From NCBI GenBank assembly GCA_029532625.1, contig JARFXM010000011.1, positions 2,989,501 to 3,053,500 on the forward strand: a stretch of 64,000 nucleotides of DNA. Reading direction: 5' to 3'. This document shows positions 45,814 through 58,537 of this stretch, in pieces. The stretch comes from Lomentospora prolificans (Eukaryota; Ascomycota; Sordariomycetes; Microascales; Microascaceae). Under the pieces are notes generated by a model, which made no database searches, was not told the DNA's origin, and saw nothing but the letters and a program-made list of their open reading frames with translations. Position 1 is the stretch's first letter; each line of letters opens with the position of its first letter. A program made the position numbers and the translations under genes.

Positions 45814-47786
45814 GGTGAGATTGTAAACTTGATTGTTCTTCACTTCATGATTGTTCTTCACTTCAGGACGGTAATCTTTTTCGTTTTTTCGAGTCCAAAT
45901 TCGTGAATGGGTGTTCCCTCCGGCTGGGACTTTTGCAATTCTTTCGGGTAGAGGTTGTGGGTGCAGAGACAAGGATCTGATGATTGCCATTGACGCGGAG
46001 AAAGTCTTTTCACGCATGCGTCCTAAAATGATCCACGTTGGCAATTGATATCACGGCAACCGAAGCATTGCAGCAAGTAAAATCAGGTGAGGCTGTAAAT
46101 GGGCAGTGGAAGAGCGGGGTAGCGGATCTGAGGAATGGGACGAAGCAGGGGTCAATCAGCACATGCCAGCTGGCTTTTTCAAAGAGTGGCTCCAGTGCCT
46201 GTGCTGGCTGGCCTTTGGATGGGGCCAAGAGGACTCTCGTGGCCAATGTGAGGTTCAACGCTGGCTTTTGGACGCCGCCAGTCTCTACGCCATCCACCGC
46301 CGTGACACGTCCACAGGTTTGGGGTCGTTTTCAAGCTTCAGGATTACGTACAGATCGAAGTTGCAGCGCATTTTTATGGACCACGCTGTCGGACTCTCAA
46401 GGGACTCTTCAGTTTCGGTCGCCGTGCATGCAACAATGAAAATGAATCTCATCAAACGAGTCAAATGATGTATCCAATCATAGTGGCTACATTGCCTCAG
46501 GGCCGGTTGAGTCGTATTGCAGCATGTAGCTCGCGGTTTTTGGGACTGCAGGGATTTTGATGGCAGGTACGGAAACGTTCCCCGGCGAGCGTGAAGAGCA
46601 TCTCGAGGTTATCTGAGGCGCAAGAGTGTCGCAGTGCGTAGTTAGTGTCGTCGTGCTGGGGAGTTTTGAATGGACGTGGAAGGATGGGACAGCCCGACCG
46701 CGAGCACACTAGAGGGCATTTGCGCACCACCAAGAGCGCCGCCGAAAGCATCCATCAGCGCAGGGTTGTTGCCGAAGAGCTTCGGGCATGACAGTCTGGG
46801 TCCTTTGAGCCGTTGTACCTAAACTAGCTGGACAAGAATGTTTCAGTCAAGACCCACAGTTCAGAATAGGCTCGGGTCACCGCCAGCTAAAGGTCCCTAG
46901 TAGGGAAAATGATCTGATTCATGGGCTCCTGGTGAGAGGGGGAAGGCAGAGAGGGAACCGACGGTCCACCGGGATGCGTGCGGAGCAAAGTGCACTGGGG
47001 AATTGATGGACGGAGAGCGTGTGGGCTGCTAGGGGAAGTTTACCTCAAAATGTCTTCGAACGCATTGGGAGCGTTACCCCAAGCTGGTCCTGGTAATTGA
47101 TGGCGTAATAGCGCGAACCCTTTCCCTCAGCAGCCAGGCCGTGCCAGGGTGCTGGCTGGTCCTCCGGGGCCTGAAGTGGGAGGGTGTTCGGGTGTTCGAT
47201 CGATGGTGGGGCTCACCTGTGTTGTGAGCACAGGGTGGCTTGAGGCCGACTGGCGAGGTACCTCCGCCACACAAAGTGATTTATGGATCAACTGCTGCTC
47301 CAAACCTAATCGAGTGGATCTGATCCTCGGCGTGAAAATGGAGTGATTATTATCCACGGGTATTTTTCGAGGACAGTGGAACAGAGCTGGATGGCCACTG
47401 TAAGGTAGCAGTGATGCCAGCCCGGGCGCCAGGCTGGCCCATCCATGGATAGCCACTAGTGGACCTGTGGACGGCTCTCAAAACGATTGGCGACCAGTAC
47501 CAACCGAGACCGAGTTACACAGCGCTCTTCCCTTCCACGGCAGACTAGATGAGGGAAGTAACGAAGAGGACCAGTGGAGGCGCCGTCACGCATCCCCACT
47601 TTCGACAGAGCGGCCCAGGACGACTTTCTTTTTCTTCCCTGGACCTCCCCCCCCCCCTTGCTACTAATCCTCCATCGCAACCCTCCCAACTTCTTGCATT
47701 CTCCGCGACGTTCGCAGTATCGCTTGTGCACCCCTCCCGACGAACCCCAAAGCCGACCAGGCACGGCTCCTCTACGTATCAACACA
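45814..47786. other. Intergenic region, no supported gene
   Basis: Two kilobases between tandem plus-strand genes. Frames at 46010-46470 on both strands do not match any family I know and look like chance frames. The last 300 bases are the pyrimidine-rich promoter and leader of the methyltransferase gene. Confidence 0.4.
45831..45866. repeat. 18-bp near-perfect tandem duplication in a 3' flank
   Basis: GATTGTTCTTCACTTCAT at 45831-45848 is followed at once by the same unit with one final substitution (45849-45866). It starts 17 bases after the carboxypeptidase stop codon, so it lies in the presumed 3' UTR. Confidence 0.9.
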
Positions 47787-49664
47787 ATGCCAGGCGGACT
47801 GTCGCCTCGAGCTCAAGAGGCTGCCACCCACGACTCTCCTCAACTAGACTCTCCTCCCCTTGTCTCCGAGCAAATACAGGATGCCATTGTTTGTCGCCCA
47901 CCCCGTCGTCGCCCGACTCCAACGGCTTTGTCTCGAGAGCATGACAATTAACTGATTTAGGATGCCGACGATAACGATGCCGACTCGGCCTTCGGTGAGG
48001 TGGGGAATTCCCTGTCGACTCCCAAGCTCCTGAGCTGCGCCGAGTACGCGCGCTCGTGAGACATGCCTGGCGGTGACTTACTGATCTTGTGCAACATAGG
48101 ACCTCGAACCCTCCGTCGCGTCCATAACATCAAGCGTACTGGCCTACCAAGAGGAGAACGGCCGGCGGTACCATGCGCTCAGCCAAGGCAGTAAGAAATA
48201 TCTCCCTCCTTGATCGCCATATGGCATCCCTCCTCCCTGCTTCACACTGGTCATGCAGCCGTTAACCCTAATAATACAGAATATGTTCTTCCAAATGATG
48301 ATGTCAGTGCAGTCAATCTGTTCTATAGCTAGCGATGCTGTGGTTCGGTCAGGAAACTCGCGGTATTAACTGGTGACATACATTTCCCCCCTTGAACAGG
48401 CAGAGAACGAAAGATTAGGTACGGCGCTTGGTTGATCTTCACGGGGGCTTCTTGCCGACTGACATTCGCAGACATTCAGCATGAACTTTACATCCGATGT
48501 CTTGATGGCGAGCTTTGCCTTTCTCCCATGGCGAATGGAGCGAAGCGCGTTTTGGACATTGGAACCGGCACCGGATCCTGGGCCGTGGACTACGGTAATG
48601 ACATCCTTTTTATTTCCCAGCTGCTCGGCCCCTGGTTGTTCTGAGTAATATGCTGACTCTGGCCGATAGCTGATCTTCATCCTGACTGTGAGGTTCGGAC
48701 AATACCATAATTGCTTTTTCATCCGAAATGACACTATTGGTTCATCTCTAATCTGGGGTTTTGTGACAGGTCATTGGCGTTGATCTCAGCCCTATCCAAC
48801 CAACTTTGTGCGTATCACACCTAAACCTGCGTCCTAACCTGGCTCCTTTCCTCCGTCCCACCCCCTGATTTACCGAACCCCCAGACAGAACTTGGCTCAC
48901 TGACAGGGTCTACTCGGCAGCGTACCCCCAAACCTTGTGTTCGAAATTGACGACGTCGAGAAGGAATGGACATGGACAAAGAAGTTCGATTTCATTTTCG
49001 CCCGCATGATGCTCGGCTGTTTTGAGGACCTCCGACGCTTCGTCCGGGTCGCGTACGACAATCTCGAGCCTGGTGGCTACCTTGAACTGCAGGACATGGG
49101 CCTTCCTGCTCGCTCCGACGATGGCACCCTCGCCCCCGATAGCTACTTGTCGCAGTGGTGCGACTTTTGCCTCGAGGCCGGCCAGAACCGCGACCGTCCT
49201 ATCTTCCCGGTGACCGAATACAAGAACTATCTTGCCGAGGCCGGTTTCGAGGACATTGTCGAGGTGCAGAAGAAGTGGCCTACCAACACGTGGCCTCGGG
49301 ACCCCCGGTTCAAGGAGTTGGGTGCCTGGGCATATGCCAATATTGCTGGCGGTCTCGAGGGCTTGTCTCTCGCGCATTTCACACGTGGCCTAGGGTGGAC
49401 TTCCGAGCAAACCCTTGCGTTCTGCGCAAGTGTACGGAAGGATCTCAAGGACCCAAAGATACACGCCTACTGGCCGATGTAAGTCGTATTCGAATCCCAT
49501 TGGGCCCCCACCTGCATCCGGGGATTGGATATTTTGGGATTTCCCCCTTCATTTTTCTGCCGATGTCGTTGGACCCAGCCATTTGGGGAGTAACGCGCAT
49601 ACTAACACACTGCTACTTTAGTTACGTTGTCTACGGCCGTAAGCCTTTGCGTCCGATTTCATGA
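47787..49664 (+). CDS. LaeA-like S-adenosylmethionine-dependent methyltransferase
   Basis: Ten exons: 47787-47888, 47961-47999, 48100-48190, 48280-48302, 48400-48418, 48472-48594, 48670-48692, 48770-48807, 48921-49478, 49622-49664. Total 1059 nt, 352 aa. The family's N-terminal signature is assembled across exons 2-4: acidic DADDNDADSAFGED, then SVASITSSVLAYQEENGRRY and KYVLPNDD. The class I methyltransferase fold follows, with motif I VLDIGTGTG at 118-126, post-I GVDLSPIQP, then FDFIFARMMLGCF and EPGGYLELQDMG. The C-terminus ends HAYWPIYVVYGRKPL. These are typical of the large fungal LaeA/Mtf family, whose members modulate secondary metabolism or methylate small molecules. Exons of 19 and 23 bp make automatic models of this gene unreliable. 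The first intron (GTTTGT donor) is the least certain junction. Confidence 0.85.
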
Positions 49665-50557
49665 GCCTCGTAACGTCATGATCTTTTAAAAGCATTTGCT
49701 TGGTAATTATCGCTTTGGTTGACCACGTCATGAGCTACGGTCTCGCTGTCGTTGGGAGTTGAGTCGAAACAATATTTGGATATCCCCGTTTTCCCTACGT
49801 TCTAGCGATACGCTGCAAGGACGATGGTTTTCTTTTCCACACTAGCTTTCGCATAAATAATATTCATCAATTGTTTTGAAAGGAGCTTTGGGTCGTCATT
49901 TAGTATCAAGCAACCCCCGAGCCCCCTTCATCTTTTTCGTCACCCCGCTTCATCACCTCGCTGAAGCACCGGGTAGATTGGCTCTACCAGCGAGAATGAG
50001 GCGATAATATGAATGGAATTTATCAATTTCCCAGCACTTGAAAGTACTTTACTCGAGAGGATATTTCGATAGGTGATATAGGAGGAAGAAAGAAATGCGA
50101 GAAAACTCGGAAAATCGATAAATTCACTCAATCACCGTTCCTGTCGCCATTCCATCATCTCATTAGCGATCCACTTTTGCCTTCTTCCGTACATATTAGA
50201 ATAGAAACGGACAGAGAAGGCAAGGCATTGTAAAACCTTCTGTTCGCAAAACAAGATGTGACGCTAATTAAATTAATCTGAGCCCTGAAACAAGACCACC
50301 AACCGACGCCACCAATGAAAATATATGTACTGGTTCCGATCTGATCTGGGGGGATAGGTAGCGATTGCGATTAACAAGCACTCTTTTCATGGCACTTCAT
50401 CAGCGTTACGACAGGAATAAAGGAAACACTTGGACTCGAGCACAAAGAGGGGGAAGAAGAAAAAATAAATGAATCATCCAAGAAGCAAAATAACGCGCGC
50501 TGGATATTGGAATGCGTGGGGGGGAAAATGGCAGAGAGAAACTTGTGCGTAGGGCGC
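49665..50557. other. Intergenic region between convergent genes
   Basis: About 0.9 kb holding the 3' flanks of the methyltransferase and P450 genes. No coding frame or RNA gene is apparent. The sequence is rather AT-rich at 49840-50120. Confidence 0.4.
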
Positions 50558-52736
50558 TTAGAGAGGGTTCTCGCGGCGGGTAATGCGCACGGGGAAATCT
50601 TCAATGAGCCAGATGCCCTGGACGAATCTGGGTGTTAGCGTGGCTGCATGATTATGGGCGGGGGAGAGAGAGAAGAAACGTACGGCATTAATGATGGTCA
50701 AGGGCTTGTCAGGCCGGGCCATGGCGAAGTCGAAGCGCCTCAGGAGCTGGAGAATTGAATTAGCATGCGGGGGTTCTGCTGGAGACACGGCCACACGGCC
50801 CGCCCTCCAAACCTTGTGGTGGTGCGCAAAACAAGGCGTGGTGGCTAGGAAGAGGATCTAGATCCTGTGGAATAATACACTTACCTCGACAAAGATCTTA
50901 TTCAGCTCCACAAAGGCAACGGCCTTGCCAAGGCACTGCCACTTGCCAACAGAGAAGACAAGGTCGACGGTGTTGGCCATGAGGGCGAACTGCTCAGGAT
51001 TGGCATTCAACCAGCGCTCGGGGACGAACAGGCTCGCGTCCTCGCCGAAGATCTTCTTCGAGTGGTAGATACTGAAGGGCGAGGTGCCGATCTGAGTACC
51101 GCCGGGGATGAACTTGCCGTCGATCACGTCTCCCTGGGGGGGAACCTGCTTGAACAAGGGGCCAGCGGCAGGGGCCCTGAGACGGAGGGCCTCCTGAATG
51201 ACGGCCTGAAGGTAGGGCATGGCCTTGCCCTCGGGGTCGGTGATGGGAGAGGAGATCCTGCCGGCCTTGATGCCCTCGTCGATCTCCTCCTGGAGCTTCC
51301 TGTAGGCGTGGGGGTTGCTGAGGAGGTGCAGCATGGCGACGCGGATGACGGTGGCGGTGGTGTCGCTTCCGGCGACGACGTTGAGGAGGGATTCGCGCTG
51401 GGCTTCCCGCATGGTGAGGCCGTGGCGGATGAAGGAGCCGAGCATGTCCGAGTGGTGTTGCGCATTGGGGCCGAAGCGCTCCGCCACTTTTTTGTTCGCG
51501 ATACTATATACGCTACGTCAGTTTTCATTTCTATCTTTTAATTTTTTTTTTCCCTCTTTCTTCGCGTTTCCTAGTGGTATATCGGGGATCTCAAACGCGC
51601 TTACCCAATGAAGGCACCGAAGCCAAGCTTGTCGCTCTCCTTGGGCAACATGCCACGAAGGGGACGCGAGTGAAGAAGGGAGACGAGCGAGGGAATGTTT
51701 GCGACGACGAGCGTGACGGGGAAGAAGGAGCGCGTGATCTTGATGAAGTCGAAGACGTCGTCATCCTGCTCGATGTATCCAAAGGCCTGGCCGAAGGCGA
51801 GGTCGCTGATGACGTCCAGGGTGAAGAACTGGATCTTTTGGGCAAAGTCGACAGGGCGGTACTGCGTCGCGGTGGAGAGGTACTTGGTTTCGAGGAGGTG
51901 GATGAGGCGGGAAATGTGCTCGTCGATCGTGCCATTCATGGATTCGTTTTCCTTGCCGGAATACTGTGTGCGCGCAGGGGGTTAGCGTGGGAGCTCGGGT
52001 AGATCTTTAAAAGAAGTAGAGAGAATGGACCGTCCAAGGGGAAGCCTTACGCCGGCGGCCATCTTGTGGCGCATCTTGTTGTGTTGGACATCGTCTCTCG
52101 TGGAGAATAGGTTGTCTTGACCAGGCTCGAAACGGAGCGCATTATACCCTGGGTGCACAGGTGTGGTTAGCTTCCCGCGCCCCCCTCCCACGTCGTCGTG
52201 GCTATTGCATGGGCGGTCGAAAAGAAGGACGAAACATACAAGGGCCTCGAGTATACTCGGAGCGAACTGCCATCATGCGGCGCAGCAGGTCGGGATCATC
52301 TGTGGCCAGCTCGTTGGGCCCGATACGAACCAACGATCCTATCATGTGTCGTAGTTAGCAAAATCGGGTACGGTAGCACAAGCGAAGCCACGCGGGAAGG
52401 CTCGTGGGAACCAGTCCGTCGGGTCAGGTAAGACGGAAAAAAAAGTTAAAAAAGGAAATAGGGCGAATGGCACTTACCGTACTGCTCAATCGCCTCGTGA
52501 ATCGCAAAAGGCTGGCGACCCTTGAGGGATTCCCTAACCATCCACCATTTCGAAAAGGCTGCCCAGAAGGGTCCGGGGACATGGGATAACCTGTACCACG
52601 AGCGGAATGTGTTGGCGAGGAAGAAGGCGGCCAAGGTACTGGCGGCGGCAGCGATGGCGGTGGGCACTGGGATTTCGAGGAGCTTGGCCAGCAGAGCGGA
52701 TGCCGACGCGGGCAAAAGACTTTGTATCGCGACCAT
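50558..52736 (-). CDS. Cytochrome P450 monooxygenase (pisatin-demethylase-like group)
   Basis: Seven exons on the minus strand: 52736-52478, 52338-52240, 52148-52051, 51963-51605, 51503-50885, 50746-50684, 50617-50558. Total 1557 nt, 518 aa. The N-terminus has a membrane anchor (about 20-45) and a proline hinge HVPGPF. P450 motifs are complete: I-helix AGSDTT (316-321), ExxR EALR (376-379), PERW (433-436) and heme loop FSVGKWQCLG with axial Cys462. The N-terminal half contains RIGPNELATDDP and an FxxxKIQFFTLDVISDLAFGQ-type stretch seen in the fungal group that includes pisatin demethylase. The protein should be an endoplasmic-reticulum monooxygenase using cytochrome P450 reductase. The substrate is unknown. 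All seven junctions keep frame, and the length is normal. Confidence 0.92.
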
Positions 52737-53346
52737 GGTTGCAGGCTTTTGATGTGTGGGTGACGACGGACGACGGGTGGATTGGGTGGTGTCGGGGAGG
52801 TTTTAGCTTCGCTGCTGCGCTGCTATCTCTCGACAAGTCGTGGGGTTGTTTGCTTCTTGGTAGAGTTTGGCGCAGGTACTGCGTGCAGGCTTTACTTCTT
52901 CGGCCCGCCTTCGGTGCTGCACCTGAGATGCGGGATCCGTCAGGTCGGGAGAAAGAAAACGGCCGGCAGCGACGAGATCCTCGGACAAGACAAGGAGAGG
53001 AGTTGGGAGGAGGAAGCTAATTAGCTGGCTTAGGAAAGCGAAACGCGCGATTGGTGGTGGGCCGAGGAGAGTAATTATAGAAAGGAGCTTGGAGACTTTT
53101 GGGTCGCCTCTGCCAATCTCAACTCCGCAGCCGTACCATGAGACTGGATGGCGGAATGAACAAGGGGAGGAGGAGGAGCGGGTGGAGCACAGAGATATGA
53201 AGAGTGGGCACCTCTCTGGAAAACAGATCCATATCCGGACAGAGTGTTGGAAACGGGAGAGGACGGGGCCTTCCGGCTCAGGGCAGGCGGGCGTTGCGGA
53301 CAGCCAGGCAGGCAGAGGGCCAGAACTGGGGGGCGGCTCCAACGCC

Positions 53347-53368
53347 CAGCAAATATTCAGCAAATATT
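53347..53368. repeat. 11-bp tandem repeat
   Basis: CAGCAAATATT occurs twice in direct succession (53347-53357, 53358-53368), followed by a partial third copy. Confidence 0.9.
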
Positions 53369-54777
53369 CAGCACCAGCCAAGGTGGATTTGGGTAGGGGC
53401 CAACTGGTCCTCGCATCCGGGACGCTGGCCATTAGTGCCCGCCCGGTCCCTTGTACATGGAGACGGCGCAGCGCCCGAAGCGGGAATAGCTCTGCATGGA
53501 GACCCCAGCAAAGCGGTTGGCCGAGCCATCTGTCTCGCTTGGCATGGAAAACAGAGCCCTTTGGCTGGGATGAGGTGCTGGAAGACGCAACAGGCTCAAC
53601 CGGCGTTGGGGTCACATTCCTGACGTTCCGGGGATTCGAGCGATACCACGCGCACCATGATTCCTGCCATTCGTTCTCTCGATTGGGAAGAAGGGATGGA
53701 ATCGACGGATACAATCCGTGTATTACTAGGCTCATTTTCTTGGACTATCGTACACTCTAGAGATTGTACAAGTACACCCACGCAGATGCTGGCGATCGAG
53801 ATTGTCAAGACTGACCAAGTCCTAATATTACCTGTGTGACTTGGCTTGCCTATCTTGTGCTAGCCGAACCATACCGCACAGCTACATCTACACTGTTCTG
53901 GAGTGGGGGGTCACTCGCCCCATCCCCGAATGAATCTTGTATCTTAGTGTATATCTTTCGCCTCTACCTGCCTGTAGAAAGCTGTGTGGCTCAGGGAATG
54001 TACTTAGGGTACAAAACGGAACTAGCCAGCGAGCAACGAGTCCCCTTCAGGAGCTCACCTCCGAGGTCAAAATCGGTGCACCACGTCCTGTGTATTACTC
54101 GTACGAATGCCCGGGTGGGATGGACCAAATCAATTTATGTATACGAAGGTACCGAGGTATACATCGTCCCCTTAACAAGGCCTCAACCCAAAGGAAAACA
54201 GCCACGACCAAATGTATTTCCCATTTTGGGCGGGTTGAGTCCCGCCTCTCTCCTATAGTACGATGTAAATATTCTTCGCGTCGCGCCAAGGAAGCAAGGG
54301 CTGTCCAATTCCGTCACCCCATACGAAGGTAATACATAATAAACCCTTTGCGTGCGACAGGTCAAAAAGGTGGAGCAAGCGAGTCACTGAGCCAAATTCC
54401 CGACCGCAAGTAGTTATCCGGGTTACGAACGCAGCGGTTTCTGGTAAGCTAAAGAGATGCAATCAATCTCGTCGTCTCTGGCTAGCGCCAGGTCTGTATG
54501 CTGGCCTGTATGGAAAGTTCCCCAATTGGCAGGCCCGGGCAAGCGATTCGATTCTTCAGTGTCAATATCGACATGGCATAGCTGGATACGCTTTAGTAAT
54601 GGATTCGATCTCCTGGCTCCCATGTCTTTTCAATCTCTCCAACCACCCGCCGACAATAGTGTGACGTTGGCCTGCAACATGCGCCCAGTTTGACAAAATT
54701 GGTTACTCCTGGGTCTTCCTGCTCGCCCTTGGGACCTCATCACTCTTGTTTAGCTCGTCTCCCGTCTACCTCGTAAG

Positions 54778-54817
54778 GGTTTTTCTTTTTCTTTTTCTTT
54801 TTTTTTTTTTTCCTCCT
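54778..54817 (+). repeat. Pyrimidine-rich T/C tract
   Basis: About 40 bases of almost pure T with periodic C (TTTTTC units, then a run of around 15 T). It is a low-complexity tract with no gene immediately downstream. Confidence 0.85.
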
Positions 54818-56687
54818 TTGGTGCGCGCATAGGCGAACCTTTACTCCGTATGCGCGAAGAAGCTGGAATCTGACTTCTGCCAGCGCCACGTCGGCTGAAA
54901 TGGCTCGTGTTATGAAACCCCAGTCATCTTCCTACCATTGAATTTCAAGGAGCAATGCTCAAGGTCAATCATCACGACTCCATATGTGTTGACTCCTGTC
55001 AAAGGAAACCGATTTTGTCATGGGCTATCGGGGTACATTCTGTGATCTGACAATCAACCGACATTAATCCCAACTGCCGTTTTGCCCAATCTTTCCCTGT
55101 CTCTTAGTGCTGTCGCGAACCGCACTAGAAGCGCCCGAGATATTCCACAGAAGATCTTAATATGCGTAGAAACCTTCGCCAGGGTCCTAAACCGAGACCC
55201 CTAGCACGGTTTTCTCTTCTTTTTTTCTTCTCTTTTTTCGCGCACCAACTAATAATACTCCTAGATCGCGCTGGACGCCCCGCCCACTTTTTTCACCATC
55301 TTCCAAAAAAGCAAGTTGCTGCTCTGCGAAGGCTCCTTGCGCGTCGGTGATGAAAACCGCACCTGGAAAGGACCATAATTTTATCGCTTTCCCAGTCGTT
55401 TTCCATTCTCCTGTGTTATGTATCTGTCTGCCGCTGCTAGGATGATGTCGAAACTGGCTCTAGCTCCAGCCACCCCGGATCTCTGGAGCTCGATGAAAAG
55501 TTTGCCGATTCAACGGACGGGTAAGAAAGGGAAAGCTTTCATACATAGTGACAGTGTTGCAAGACCCTAGACGCCGCCAGTCACCACGGGCGATCTAGAC
55601 GACTCCAATCAGAAGAGCGGATGATAGCACTACCATCGTCGCCATTGCGACTTTGATTCTTGCCTTATCCTCAGTCACCGTGTCATTACCCAAGTCATCT
55701 AGTAGTAATTCATTCATTATTGGCTGGTTCATCCGTCTCTTCGACAGCGTAATTTTCGGCCCGCTTCCGAGTCGGGATCAGCACATTCGGCAGCTGGCTT
55801 TTCTAATTCTTCTATTACAGTCTTCCTCCCTTGGATATTGATCCCGAGGTTAGGTTAGCATCCACCGCCCCTGGCTTTCGCGCACATCGAGGATGGGAGG
55901 CCGAGAGTGAGCCACGACTATTACCGATAGCAGTGTCAGACTTATTAGTGACACAGCCCAAAATCTCGTAAAATAAAAGGCCCCTAGCCGAGGCGCTAAT
56001 CACGACGGAAGCATCTCTCGTGGTCAGCTCATCTATATCACTTAGAGTTTGGAATCTTACTAGCAATCAAGATAGGTGGACGATTAGGAGCTTACGCTTG
56101 TGAAGGTGTTGCATGTGGTTGTGGTTAGCTCTTCGGAAGGTCAAAATCGAGCTTTTGCATTTTGGCAGGACCGGATACGTTTGATGTTTGGGGAGTATTG
56201 GTGAAGTATACACAACTACAGCTGGTCCAGAGTATTAATCTAGTATTCCAACATGCTGAGCCATGCCTTTTCTATTATTACTTCAAGTCCAGTCCTCTAA
56301 TATGCGGCCCATGTATCCCTTTATCCCTATCCTCCCATTACAAGCCCGTTGAAGCTCGACCAGTTCGAGCTAGCCATCTCACATATGAATGGTCCATTCT
56401 ATATTCTGCCATTCGACCTTGGCATGGAAACTAAACACCGGTAATGTAACTATGAGTGTCTGCCTGAGTTCTCCGTTGTATCGCCAGCTACGACTTGATA
56501 CCCCCAGCATCAGGCCCCCTTCCTATACCGTAAGGTAAGCAGGTAGTAGACGTTGTCCAAAGAGGCCAGTAGTCGTCAATTTAGCTTCGATAATAGATGG
56601 GAGGATCTGCCAGCATGAAGGGCATGAGCAAGACCGAAATTTGGTGAGTGCGTAAAATCCGGTGGTGTGAAGGGAAGTCCTCGTGTT

Positions 56688-58537
56688 TTAGTTCTTCGCA
56701 AAACGGCTTTTTGCTCTTATCTTCTTTCCGTATTTGAAGAAGAGGTACGGAAAGGGTACCATGACGACGGTCAGGAACGCGAGTAAAGAAGATCCCCATT
56801 GGAATCCAAGCCTTTCATACATCTGGCTGCCGAATAATGGGAATATTGCTGATAACATCGACTGTCAGTTCCACGAGGAAAAAAAGACCTGGAGCGATTC
56901 CTGGATTTACCTGCGAAAAGACACCTGACAAAGGTGTTTGCGGCCAAGGCACTGGCGGCGTACTCGGGATACGCGTCAACCTGCATCCACGTTAGTAGTT
57001 GTTCCGGACTACTAGTGCTTTTGGTTCTATACTTACGAGAAAGGTGAAGATACCCGTGAAAACAAGGATCGTCCTGTTACGATTGATGGAGGTTAGTCTA
57101 GCTGGTCTTGCTTTTCACTTGTCTGCGCGAGTGCATAGAATAGCAAAGCAAAGACCTACCCCGTCCCGAAGATGAGAGATCCCAGGATTGGAACTATCCA
57201 GTGGATCTCCGGATAGGAGGTCCAGGCAAACATGAAGAGACCGATGGGCACAAGGATGGACCCGGCTATGGCTGGCGGTAGACGGAATTCCGGCTCACTT
57301 GCCCCTGTAGCTGTCGATTTCTCTCCCAACTTGGACACTAGACGGACTCGGATGCGGCGCCAGATCGGGTCTGTGGCTATGCCGATCAGCAAGCCCACGC
57401 CGATGCCCAAGAACGACAGACCAACCTGCCATAAATTAAAGGCATAGTTCGCAGAGAAAATGAGCGGGAAAGCCCCGAAAAAGAGATACAGGATTCCGAG
57501 GAGGATGGCCGAAAAGATGCACAGGTTTAGACACATCAGCTCGAAGAAGAGGAGCTGGAACGGTCGCTTGAGAGACATGGTGATGGACGATATTATAGAC
57601 TTCTCGCTCACCTCGATAGGAGCTTTGAAGTGAGCGTTGCTCGGGGACTTGCGAAGTTGCCTCGCCTTTTTGCGGAGGAGGATGGGGTCTGCAAAGTGTT
57701 GGCTAGAACTCAAGTTCTCTGAGCGGATATTGGTGGGATAAGAGGCTTACGATATGTCTCTGGGACGAGGAAAACGATCAGGAGAATCATGACGAAAGCC
57801 CAGATGAGAAGAACGTAGTATGTCCACCTCCAGTCGAGGTTATAGTTGACAAATCCACCGATTAGGGGACCGATGCATGGACCGATGAACGGCGACGCCG
57901 TGAAGATTGCCATCGGATATTGAAGTTCATCTTTAGAGAAGAGATCACTGACCGTCCCGCCTGAAACGGCTAGGAATGTGCTACCAGAGAAACCTCCCAG
58001 GAATCGTCCGACGATGACGGTGGCGATATTGCGAGCCACCGCCTGGGGAATAAGCCAGATGACGAAGAGAGACCAAGCCACCAAATAGATTGGCCGTCGA
58101 CCGTAGAATTCGCTTAGCGGGCTAAAGAACAATGGGCCACAGGATAATCCCAGGACAAAGAGGGATAGACCAAGCACGGATATGATTCTAGAGTTACCAA
58201 ACTCGGCTTCCATCTGTGTGTAGGTCGATGTGTAGATGGAGCTTGTAGCGGTCCTATTGATACAGATATTAGCCGCACGATCTAACTCTGGTTTGGTTGT
58301 AATATTCGCTCCTTACACGCAGAAACTCGCCGAGGACACGATGAGGACGATGACCCATTTCCGTGCTTTACCAAAACTTCTCGGGTTCATTGGATCATCG
58401 TCGCCTCCATCCCAGGTAACGAAGACGGTATCAGCCTCGGAAATGGCTGACGGGCTTGGCATCTGGGCGTTGGAGTCGTCAGAGGTCCGTCTATCAGTGA
58501 ACGATGGCGTTTCGTCCTTATTTGGTCCGTTCGTCAT
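56688..58537 (-). CDS. MFS exporter of the DHA1 (multidrug/polyamine) type
   Basis: Six exons on the minus strand: 58537-58317, 58253-57751, 57688-57160, 57073-57037, 56980-56911, 56848-56688. Total 1521 nt, 506 aa. The cytosolic N-terminus is hydrophilic with the family's VTWDGGDDDPMNPRSF. Twelve hydrophobic segments follow. Signatures are SPLSEFYGRRPIYL between helices 2 and 3 (motif A), RFLGGFSGSTFLAVSGG near helix 4, and the DHA1 antiporter motif C region GPCIGPLIGGF. The central loop begins PETYHPILLRKKARQLRK, and the last helices carry VDAYPEYAASALAANTFVR. Related fungal proteins export drugs, toxins or metabolites by proton antiport at the plasma membrane. The ATG at 58537 precedes the family motif; an upstream frame extension has no ATG. 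The neighbouring Zn2Cys6 gene could be its regulator (inference). Confidence 0.9.

Larger units (their letters stand above)
52737..56687. other. 4-kb intergenic tract
   Basis: The P450 promoter lies at the left. A 310-codon minus-strand frame at 52803-53735 has no family resemblance and seems to be a chance frame in GC-rich DNA. An 11-bp tandem repeat is at 53347-53368 and a long pyrimidine (TTTTTC) tract at 54778-54817. Short frames around 55650-56430 are not recognisable. I see no RNA gene. Confidence 0.4.

Noticed and set aside
52803..53735. A 310-codon minus-strand open frame.
   Set aside because: It lies in GC-rich promoter DNA of the P450 gene, has odd composition rich in Ser, Pro, Arg and Cys, and shows no domain or family resemblance.
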